Part shown: one piece after another, positions 9,253 to 15,545 of the stretch
Numbering within the stretch: the first letter of the stretch is position 1
Layout: every line of letters starts with the position of its first letter
Source of the DNA: CAWCBG01 sp963793845
Lineage (GTDB): Bacteria; Acidobacteriota; Terriglobia; Terriglobales; Acidobacteriaceae
Direction of reading: 5' to 3'
DNA: 64,000 nt
Assembly: GCA_963793845.1 (NCBI GenBank)
Contig: CAWCBG010000014.1
Location: 434,001 to 498,000, forward strand
The notes under the pieces: generated by a model
The model's input: only the letters and a program-made list of their open reading frames with translations
Database searches by the model: none
Told to the model about the DNA's origin: nothing
Made by a program: the position numbers and the translations under genes

Positions 9253-9283
9253 AAAAAACCCGCTGAGCTTTGGGGTCAGCGGG
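9253..9283 (-). terminator. Attenuator terminator of the his operon (segments 3 and 4)
   Basis: Read on the minus strand, CCCGCTGA (9283-9276) pairs perfectly with TCAGCGGG (9266-9259) around a 9-base loop, followed at once by six T (9258-9253). This is a canonical intrinsic terminator placed between the leader ORF and hisI, so it would stop transcription before the structural genes. An alternative pairing removes it: GTCAGCGG within the leader ORF (9333-9326, segment 2) is perfectly complementary to CCGCTGAC (9282-9275, segment 3). Confidence 0.88.
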
Positions 9284-9311
9284 TCAAGGAGAAAAATAAG
9301 TGCTTCGTTAC

Positions 9312-9383
9312 TTAGAAAACGATCTCCGCTGACACGCCCGCCGCGTGGTGATGGTGGTGATGGCGATGGGTCAGCGAAATCAT
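9312..9383 (-). CDS. hisL: His leader peptide with seven histidine codons
   Basis: A 23-codon ORF that begins MISLTHRHHHHHHAAG and ends SAEIVF before TAA, located 82 bases upstream of hisI. Histidines fill seven of codons 6-13. This is the classic sensor of charged tRNA-His in translational attenuation. Segment 1 (CGCTGAC, 9376-9370) lies in codons 3-5, so a ribosome stalled on the histidine run would mask it. Segment 2 lies in codons 17-19, so a ribosome that reaches the stop would mask that instead. No clear Shine-Dalgarno precedes the ATG. The E. coli HisL peptide also has seven His. Function is inferred, but the layout leaves few alternatives. Confidence 0.88.
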   Translation of the reverse strand: MISLTHRHHHHHHAAGVSAEIVF

Positions 9384-9391
9384 CTTGCACA

Positions 9392-9421
9392 ACACTACAA
9401 AAACCGCTCATCGGCTGTCAA
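9392..9421 (-). promoter_or_regulatory. Candidate his operon promoter
   Basis: On the minus strand TTGACA (9421-9416) is a perfect -35 box. It is followed after 18 bases by TAGTGT (9397-9392), a weak -10. Predicted initiation near 9385 would leave almost no leader before the ATG of the His-rich peptide at 9383. The -35 is strong, the -10 uncertain. Confidence 0.45.
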
Positions 9422-9549
9422 TGCAACTTCCGGAGTAGCCGGGAAGATTCGTGCGCGGGCAGCCTTCGCTCCTCCCATTCGCGTCACTGACAAAGTGGCA
9501 GGAGGTGTGTGAGCGTGTTAGGGTTATCCACTTCCTGAGAGGGCCTACC

Positions 9550-10392
9550 ATGTTCAGCAACGATTTGCTCAAGGACAAGAGAATTCTGATTACGGGCGGA
9601 GGCACCGGCATTGGCCGCGCCATGGCGGAACGCTATCTTCAGCTCGGAGCCAGGGTCGTCATCTGCGGACGCCGGGCGGAAGTTGTCCAAAATACCGCCA
9701 AGGAACTCGCCGCCAGCACCGGCGGGGTTATCCAGGGGTTTGCCTGCGATGTTCGCGACCGTGAGGCCGTCGAGCAGCTTCTGGATCAACTTTGGGCCGA
9801 GGCGCCGCTCGATGTGCTGGTCAACAACGCGGCGGGAAACTTTCTTGCTCGTACCGAGGATTTGTCGCCGCGAGCGTTTGACGCGGTTCTCGGAATCGTC
9901 CTGCAAGGCACCATCAACATGACTCTGGGCTGCGGCCGGCGCTGGCTGGCTGGGCAACACAAAGGAGTGGTGTTGGACATCGCGACCACCTACGCCGACA
10001 CCGGCTCGGCCTACGTCGTTCCCAGCGCCGTGGCCAAGGCCGGAGTTGTCGCGCTGATGCGTAGCCTCGCGGTGGAGTGGGGAGGCCGTGGCATTCGCTT
10101 CGTCGCCATCGCACCCGGAGCGATTCGGACAGAGGGCGCTTTCTCGCGGTTGTTGCCAACGCCTGAGCTGGAAAAGAAGCTGCTGGAGCATAATCCGCTG
10201 CATCGCTTCGGAAGCCTGGAAGAGATCGCAAACCTGGGAGCGTTCCTGATCAGCGACCAGGCCGGCTACATCAATGGCGAGATGGTTTACATGGATGGCG
10301 GCGAAATGCTGGCCGGGGCGAGCGTATTCAGCCTGATGGGCCGGCGTATTCCTGATGCCGCCTGGGAGATGATGAAGCCCAAAAAGAGCTAA
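9550..10392 (+). CDS. 2,4-dienoyl-CoA reductase-like short-chain dehydrogenase
   Basis: NADPH-dependent SDR that most resembles mitochondrial-type 2,4-dienoyl-CoA reductase (DECR1), which reduces dienoyl-CoA during beta-oxidation of unsaturated fatty acids. It has 280 residues. The cofactor motif TGGGTGIG is at residues 15-22 and NNAAGN at 92-97. The catalytic pair is Y148 (ATTYADTGSAY) and K163 (VPSAVAKAG), with the 15-residue spacing of DECR enzymes instead of the usual YxxxK. The segment EGAFSRL, the ENG-like INGEMVYMDGGE and the overall order also match. The ATG at 9550 follows GAGAGGG; the upstream frame to 9451 is not conserved. It diverges from the his operon. Confidence 0.85.
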   Translation: MFSNDLLKDKRILITGGGTGIGRAMAERYLQLGARVVICGRRAEVVQNTAKELAASTGGVIQGFACDVRDREAVEQLLDQLWAEAPLDVLVNNAAGNFLARTEDLSPRAFDAVLGIVLQGTINMTLGCGRRWLAGQHKGVVLDIATTYADTGSAYVVPSAVAKAGVVALMRSLAVEWGGRGIRFVAIAPGAIRTEGAFSRLLPTPELEKKLLEHNPLHRFGSLEEIANLGAFLISDQAGYINGEMVYMDGGEMLAGASVFSLMGRRIPDAAWEMMKPKKS

Positions 10393-10478
10393 GGAGTAAC
10401 GCCACGGCTGAGGCCGCGGTTCTTCGTCCTTAGGCCGACGCCTGGGCAGGGGGCTGGCCCCGACTCAGTGCGCCTAAA

Positions 10479-10515
10479 TTATATGCATTGCAAATATAGC
10501 CGTATTGCATATAAT
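10479..10515. promoter_or_regulatory. Promoter and inverted-repeat operator of PadR/permease module 1
   Basis: TTATATGCA (10479-10487) and TGCATATAA (10506-10514) form a perfect 9-base inverted repeat with an 18-base spacer. Inside it lies a promoter: TTGCAA (10488-10493), 16 bases, then a perfect TATAAT (10510-10515). An operator that brackets the promoter suggests autorepression by the PadR protein encoded next. Initiation is predicted at about 10522, right at the ATG at 10523. Confidence 0.6.
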
Positions 10516-10522
10516 GTCCGAT

Positions 10523-10876
10523 ATGCCGGACGAACTGGAATCCCTGCTTCCCCTGCAACCGACTACCTTTCATATTCTCCTGTCTCTTAGCGACGAAGAG
10601 AGGCACGGCTACGGCATCATTCTTGACGTTACCAGACGCACCGATGGGCAGCTCAAATTGAGTGCCGGCACGCTGTACCGGTCGATTCAGCGGATGCTGC
10701 AGTTGGGGCTGATCACGGAAACCACGGACAGGCCTGCTCCCGAAATGGACGATGAGCGCCGCCGGTACTACCGCATCACCCCGCTGGGGACCGCGGTGGC
10801 GCGGGCTGAGGCAGCACGTCTGAGGGACCTGTTGAAGATGGCGCGCTTATGCGGAGTCGCGCCCCGGACAACGTGA
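10523..10876 (+). CDS. PadR-family transcriptional regulator
   Basis: Winged-helix repressor of the PadR family, 117 residues. It shows the N-terminal LLSLSDEERHGYGI, the recognition region LSAGTLYRSIQRMLQLGLI and the wing DDERRRYYRITPLGTAVARAEAARL. The ATG at 10514 lies inside the TATAAT box, so the ATG at 10523 is preferred and the mRNA may be leaderless. The stop overlaps the permease start (TGATG). PadR genes next to orphan permeases are a known acidobacterial arrangement; the ligand is unknown. Confidence 0.88.
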   Translation: MPDELESLLPLQPTTFHILLSLSDEERHGYGIILDVTRRTDGQLKLSAGTLYRSIQRMLQLGLITETTDRPAPEMDDERRRYYRITPLGTAVARAEAARLRDLLKMARLCGVAPRTT

Positions 10877-13461
10877 TGAATTTCTATCGCTTATTGCTGC
10901 ACCTTTATCCCTCGTGCTACCGCGCGGAATACGGCGACGAGATGAGCGCCATCTTCGCGCAGGAATTGCGGCGCTGCACCGGGCTGACGGCGACGGTCAG
11001 GCTTTGGCTGGCGACGGCTGCGGAGATCTTTTCGAACGCCGCGATCCTGCACTGGGAGATTGCCCGGCGCGATCTGCGCTATTCGCTGCGGTCGCTGCTG
11101 CGCTCGCCCGGCTTCGCTATCACCGCGGTTTTGCTGATCACCGTCGGAATTGGGGCAAACGCCGCCGTCTTCACCCTGGCGGATTTTGTGCTGGTGCGCC
11201 CGCTGCCGTTCCTTCAGCCTGAGCGGCTGGTGAAGGTCTGGGAGAACCATCCCGGCTATTCCAGGATGGAGCTGTCGCCCGCCAATTACCGCGACTTCAA
11301 GGCGGCCAGCCACTCGTTTGCCGCGCTCGCCACGTACGACGACAAGTCGATGAATCTGGTTGGCCAGGGCGAGCCTTTACGGGTTCAGGGAGCGTCGGTG
11401 ACGGGAAATCTGTTCACCACATTGGGAAGACAGCCGTGGATTGGGCGCTTCTTCAGCGAGCAGGACGACGAAGCGGGCGCTGCCGGCACTGTAGTGCTGA
11501 GCTATGCGCTGTGGCAGACGGAGTTCGGCGGCGATGCAAGCGTCTTGGGGAAGGCGATCTTTCTCGATGACACGGCCTATACCGTGATTGGGGTCATGCC
11601 GCCCGACTTTCTTTTTCCCAGCCGCGAAACGCAGTTCTGGATTACCTACCGATTCCAGGAAGGCGACTACAAAGACCGCAACGACAATTATCTGACCGGC
11701 ATTGGCCGGCTCAAGCCAGGGGTCTCTTTGAGCCAGGCGCGCACAGAGATGGGCCTCATCGCCGACCGGCTGAAACAGCAATATCCGAAGGAGAATGAAA
11801 ACGTAGGCGTTACCGTGGTCTCCCTGCGTGATGAGGTCTCGACGCAATCCCGGCTTCTGCTGTTAGCACTTTGTGGGGCGGCGCTCTGCGTGCTGGTGAT
11901 CACGTGTGCCAACCTCGCCAATCTTCTGCTGGTGCGTTCGCTGGCGCGACAGAAGGAGTTGTCCATTCGGGTGTCGTTGGGCGCTAACCGCCGCTCGATT
12001 CTGCGGCAACTTCTTTCCGAGAGCGCGATTCTTGGAGTTGCCGGAGGCGCGGGAGCGATTGGCCTGGCGGTCGCGGCGTTGCCGCTGTTCTCCCGGCTGG
12101 TGCCGACCGCGCTTCCCATTCAGCAGGTTCCTCCCATAGATGTCAGGATGCTGCTGCTGGCACTGGCTCTCACCGCACTTACGGTTGTGGCCTTCGGAGT
12201 CGCTCCCGCCATACGGGTGTGTCGAAATGCCGGCCTCAATGGCCTGCGTGAGGGCGTGCGCACGGGCGGAGCCGGACACCACCGGACGCGGTCTGCGCTG
12301 GTCATCGCCGAAGTCGTGGTGTCGGTGGTGTTGCTGATCTCGTCCGGCCTGCTGATTCGCGCGCTGTGGAAGGTGCAGGCGACGGATCCCGGCTTCAGGA
12401 CTGACGACATCCTGACCCTGCGGACTGCTCTACCCATTCCGAAGTATGAGAAGACCAAGGTCCGGGAAGAGTTCTATACCAGGATTCTGACCGGAGTTCG
12501 GGCTTTGCCCGGAGTGAAGGACGCAGCCTACATCAGCGCCTTGCCAATGGTATGGCGCGGAGGCATATGGCCCGTCGTGGTCAATGGCCGCTCAGAGAAC
12601 CGGTCGGAAGGGAATTCCGCCAGCCTGCGCTATGTGACGCCCGGCTTCTTCGCGACGCTGGGCATTCCGTTTAAGTCCGGACGTGATGTGAGCGAAGCCG
12701 ACACGGGCGATCGGCCCTACGTTGCAGTGGTGAGCGAATCGCTTGCGCGGCGGTACTGGCCTGATGAAGATCCAATAGGGCGGCACTTCGAATTTGGTCT
12801 GCACGATCGCGAAGTCATCGGCGTCGTGGGAGATGTCCGGGTACGCGGCCTGGAAAGAACCAGCGAGCCCCAGGTCTACCTCTCTTATCTGCAGGTTCCC
12901 GACGGATGGATCATCGGCTATATCCCGAAGGACCTGGTGGTCCATGCCTCACAGCCGCCGCAGCGCCTGATGCCTGAAGTGAGGCGAATCATCGCGGCCG
13001 CCGATTCGCAGCAGCCCATCTCGAACGTGCGCACGATGGAGGAGATCGTCGCGGGAGAAACCGAGTCGCGAACCATCCAGATGCGGGTGCTCATTACGTT
13101 CACTGCGGTTGCCATCCTCTTGGCGGGCCTGGGGATCTATGGCCTTCTGTCCTTCACTGTCTCGCTGCGCCAACAGGAGTTTGGCATTCGGATGGCCCTG
13201 GGAGCCCAGCACGGCGATATCTTCCAGATGGTGCTGCGTCAGGGCGCCACCTTGGCGGTGGCGGGGCTGCTTCCGGGCGTAGCGCTGGCCTACATGGCCG
13301 CGAGGCTGCTGGAAAGTCTGCTGGCGGGAGTGAAGCCGGCCGACGGTGTGACTTTCTTGACTGCGGGAGCGTTGTGCTTCGTTACGGCGCTGGCGGGGAC
13401 TGTGGTGCCGGCACTGCGCGCCATCCGCTTCGATCCGACGACGATCATGCGTGCGGAATAG
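10876..13461 (+). CDS. ADOP-type orphan ABC permease (MacB/FtsX fold)
   Basis: An 861-residue membrane protein of the acidobacterial duplicated orphan permease family, with no ATPase gene beside it. An N-terminal cap (residues 1-70, FYRLLLHLYPSCYRAEYGDEM) precedes the first helix (SPGFAITAVLLITVGIGANAAVF). A MacB-like periplasmic domain follows, then three helices with an FtsX core near 325-440 (LLLVRSLARQKELSIRVSLGA). A second periplasmic domain and a second FtsX core near 740-855 (RQQEFGIRMALGAQHGDIF) complete it. It is coupled to the PadR gene by a one-base overlap. Substrate unknown; roles in mechanotransmission or efflux are family-level guesses. Confidence 0.88.
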   Translation: MNFYRLLLHLYPSCYRAEYGDEMSAIFAQELRRCTGLTATVRLWLATAAEIFSNAAILHWEIARRDLRYSLRSLLRSPGFAITAVLLITVGIGANAAVFTLADFVLVRPLPFLQPERLVKVWENHPGYSRMELSPANYRDFKAASHSFAALATYDDKSMNLVGQGEPLRVQGASVTGNLFTTLGRQPWIGRFFSEQDDEAGAAGTVVLSYALWQTEFGGDASVLGKAIFLDDTAYTVIGVMPPDFLFPSRETQFWITYRFQEGDYKDRNDNYLTGIGRLKPGVSLSQARTEMGLIADRLKQQYPKENENVGVTVVSLRDEVSTQSRLLLLALCGAALCVLVITCANLANLLLVRSLARQKELSIRVSLGANRRSILRQLLSESAILGVAGGAGAIGLAVAALPLFSRLVPTALPIQQVPPIDVRMLLLALALTALTVVAFGVAPAIRVCRNAGLNGLREGVRTGGAGHHRTRSALVIAEVVVSVVLLISSGLLIRALWKVQATDPGFRTDDILTLRTALPIPKYEKTKVREEFYTRILTGVRALPGVKDAAYISALPMVWRGGIWPVVVNGRSENRSEGNSASLRYVTPGFFATLGIPFKSGRDVSEADTGDRPYVAVVSESLARRYWPDEDPIGRHFEFGLHDREVIGVVGDVRVRGLERTSEPQVYLSYLQVPDGWIIGYIPKDLVVHASQPPQRLMPEVRRIIAAADSQQPISNVRTMEEIVAGETESRTIQMRVLITFTAVAILLAGLGIYGLLSFTVSLRQQEFGIRMALGAQHGDIFQMVLRQGATLAVAGLLPGVALAYMAARLLESLLAGVKPADGVTFLTAGALCFVTALAGTVVPALRAIRFDPTTIMRAE

Positions 13462-13773
13462 GTGATTGGGCGAGCGCCCCAGACGGGTCTCGCTGTGCAT
13501 TTTCCCTCGTGTCATCCCGACCAAGGGCTTCAGCCCGCGTGGAGGGACCTGCAGTCTGCCGGCACCAGTACCATGCCAACCCCGGCAAACTGCAGGTTCC
13601 CTTCGACTACGCTCTCCAGAGACTAAATATGCAACTCGTTTAGTTTCCGTCATCACAGACGTTCCGAAGGATCGTCGCTGGCTCAGGGCAGGCTCTCGAC
13701 TCGGAGCGTGCGAGCGCTTCGCGCCGGCACGCTCCTCCCTCGGAATGACACTTCCAATGGGGCGGGGCGTCAC

Positions 13774-13881
13774 GCGGCGCTGAAGCGCCGCACTATCCGA
13801 GCGCCCGCGATGCCGGCAACGCAGGCCGCTATGCGGCCTCGGGGCATCGTTCCTGCGCCCACCCGGGGCTTGCGCCCCGGG
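13774..13881. repeat. Cluster of three short perfect hairpins
   Basis: In the gene-free stretch 13462-14006, three perfect stem-loops follow one another: GCGGCGC-TGAA-GCGCCGC (13774-13791), GGCCGC-TAT-GCGGCC (13824-13838) and CCCGGGGC-TTGC-GCCCCGGG (13862-13881). None has a T-tract. They may act as termination or mRNA-end structures for the permease gene or be remnants of an intergenic repeat. No convincing gene was found in the stretch; short frames there lack family features. Confidence 0.6.
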
Positions 13882-14006
13882 CTCAAAGCGCACCGCCGCT
13901 ACGTGGCTCGAGTGTGGATCCGCAAGCAGCGTCCGCGCAACGAACGACGCGCCCACTCTTCCACCAGGCGCTGCTCAAACTGACCCATGACGAGGGCCGG
14001 AATTGG

Positions 14007-14035
14007 TTGACGAGTGGTGCTCTGATTGCTATATT
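14007..14035 (+). promoter_or_regulatory. Sigma70-type promoter of the str operon
   Basis: TTGACG (14007-14012), a 17-base spacer, and TATATT (14030-14035) make a near-consensus promoter. Initiation near 14042 gives a leader of about 545 bases before rpsL. It is the best promoter-like site in the 1.1 kb gap and reads toward the ribosomal cluster. Confidence 0.7.
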
Positions 14036-14096
14036 AGAAAGGTTCCGCGAGTCGTACCAAGCCTGCCTGTAGTGTGGCTGTGTTGTAATGATCCCG

Positions 14097-14119
14097 ATCC
14101 TGTAGAATGTGTACAGGAT
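14097..14119. promoter_or_regulatory. Dyad in the str operon leader
   Basis: ATCCTGT (14097-14103) and ACAGGAT (14113-14119) form a perfect 7-base inverted repeat with a 9-base spacer. A TAGAAT hexamer (14103-14108), a possible second -10 box, sits across the left arm and spacer; its -35 region is poor. It could be an operator for a regulator or a small leader hairpin. Confidence 0.35.
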
Positions 14120-14460
14120 TTCCTCGCTGAAACGTGTCTGCGCTACCGTTGGACTTTCCAGCGGGTATGCAGACCGAAGCAACGAAACGGAGTGCCCTCG
14201 TTCCTGTTCTTCGCGCCGGTTTTCGGACTGGTATGCGAAACGATCACGGTGCCACCGTCGTTTGCTTAATCTGATCGGAAACGAAGATTCTCCGTGTCTT
14301 TGGTCACGGGGAAGCATGGGCAGAGAAGGCCCGCGCGGGCCCAATACGAATGCTGCCCAGTCCCAATCGTGGGATGAAACGCGCTGCGGCGAGCGCCTGT
14401 GAGGCTGCTGCCGCAAGCGATGGAAATTTGTGACTTTGAGCCGCGGAACAGAGCCGCAGG

Positions 14461-14560
14461 TCCCTCACCCCTGAAGGGGTTCGGGATGACACAGATCAAA
14501 GGGTTAACCGCACGCCTGAAAGCGTGCCCCTTCAAGTGAGATGGAACGGCGCGCCTGAGG
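14461..14560 (+). repeat. Chain of TGA-loop hairpins in the rpsL leader
   Basis: Three small stem-loops precede rpsL: ACCCC-TGAA-GGGGT near 14467-14480, GCACGC-CTGAAA-GCGTGC (14510-14527) and CGCGC-CTGAG-GGCGCG near 14550-14565. Stems differ but the loops share TGA(A). The first 32 bases (14461-14492) recur identically upstream of fusA. The rest of the leader, 14042-14460, shows no other feature I can support. Confidence 0.6.
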
Positions 14561-14586
14561 GCGCGATTAAGAAGGAGCTGCAAAGA

Positions 14587-14961
14587 GTGCCTACATTCAA
14601 TCAGCTGGTGCGCAAGGGGCGTACGGCGCCAAATTACAAGACGGCCAGTCCGGCGCTGCAGTCCTGTCCGCAGAAGCGCGGTGTCTGCACCCGCGTGTAT
14701 ACCCAGACGCCGAAGAAGCCGAATTCCGCGTTGCGCAAGGTCGCGCGCGTGCGGCTGACCAACGGTATCGAAGTGACGACGTACATTCCCGGTGTCGGCC
14801 ACAACCTGCAGGAGCACTCGATCGTGCTGATCCGCGGCGGCCGTGTGAAGGACCTGCCGGGTGTTCGCTATCACGTGGTGCGCGGCACGCTGGATTCGGT
14901 GGGTGTCGCCAATCGCAAGCAGGGCCGCTCCAAGTACGGAGCCAAGCGGCCGAAGGCTTAA
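14587..14961 (+). CDS. rpsL: 30S ribosomal protein S12
   Basis: Decoding-centre protein of the small subunit, 124 residues, normal length. The start is GTG at 14587 (MPTFNQLVRKGR) behind AAGGAG; the longer frame from 14524 is a leader read-through. The decoding loops TPKKPNSALRKVARVRL and PGVGHNLQEHS...GGRVKDLPGVRYH keep the lysines and proline that are changed in streptomycin-resistant mutants, so the wild-type form is present. First gene of the str operon. Confidence 0.97.
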   Translation: MPTFNQLVRKGRTAPNYKTASPALQSCPQKRGVCTRVYTQTPKKPNSALRKVARVRLTNGIEVTTYIPGVGHNLQEHSIVLIRGGRVKDLPGVRYHVVRGTLDSVGVANRKQGRSKYGAKRPKA

Positions 14962-14969
14962 GAGGATCT

Positions 14970-15440
14970 ATGCCGAGAAAAGGTTACATCGCAAAGCGGG
15001 AAGGGCTGGCTGATCCGGTCTACCAGTCCACGCTGGTTAACAAGTTTGTGAACTCGATGATGTGGGACGGCAAGAAGTCCACCGCCCAGGGCATCTTTTA
15101 CAACGCCATGAAGAAGCTCGAAGAAAAGGGCGGCGACGAGGCGTTGAAGCTGTTCAAGAAGGCCGTGGAGAACGCCAAGCCGGTGTTGGAAGTGAAGACC
15201 CGCCGTGTGGGCGGCGCCAACTACCAGGTGCCGGTGGAAGTCAATGCCGACCGCCGTACCTCGCTGGCCATCCGCTGGATTCTGACGTATAGCCGCGGAC
15301 GGGGCGAGAAGGGCATGATCGACAAGCTGGCGAACGAGTTGCTCGACGCGGCCAATGGCCGCGGCGCCGCCATCAAGAAGAAAGACGACGTGCACCGCAT
15401 GGCCGAGGCCAACAAGGCCTTTGCTCACTATCGCTGGTAG
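14970..15440 (+). CDS. rpsG: 30S ribosomal protein S7
   Basis: Primary 16S rRNA-binding protein that nucleates the 30S head. It has 156 residues, the standard length, with the typical N-terminus MPRKGYIAKRE, SMMWDGKKSTAQGIFYNAM and GGANYQVPVEV, and the terminal HRMAEANKAFAHYRW. It follows rpsL after eight bases, preceded by AGAGGA. In E. coli S7 represses its own operon; no such site could be identified here. Confidence 0.97.
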   Translation: MPRKGYIAKREGLADPVYQSTLVNKFVNSMMWDGKKSTAQGIFYNAMKKLEEKGGDEALKLFKKAVENAKPVLEVKTRRVGGANYQVPVEVNADRRTSLAIRWILTYSRGRGEKGMIDKLANELLDAANGRGAAIKKKDDVHRMAEANKAFAHYRW

Positions 15441-15454
15441 AGCGGAGACGCGGA

Positions 15455-15486
15455 TCCCTCACCCCTGAAGGGGTTCGGGATGACAC
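15455..15486 (+). repeat. Second copy of the 32-base leader repeat
   Basis: This stretch is identical over 32 bases to 14461-14492. It contains the ACCCC-TGAA-GGGGT hairpin and a trailing TTCGGGATGACAC. It lies between rpsG and fusA. A shortened variant ending GGAATGACAC is seen near 13732-13752. Confidence 0.8.
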
Positions 15487-15545
15487 AAGTTAAGAAGTTG
15501 TTACGGCGCGCCAGAGAGTGTGCCCATTAAGAAACGGAAACGAAA

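Noticed and set aside
12949..13956. A 335-residue minus-strand frame at the end of the first permease gene
   Set aside because: Mostly antisense to the permease; the rest covers intergenic hairpins and has no family features.
14003..14402. Two short plus-strand frames in the str leader
   Set aside because: No ribosome site, no family match, Cys/Arg-rich composition, and they run through hairpin repeats.
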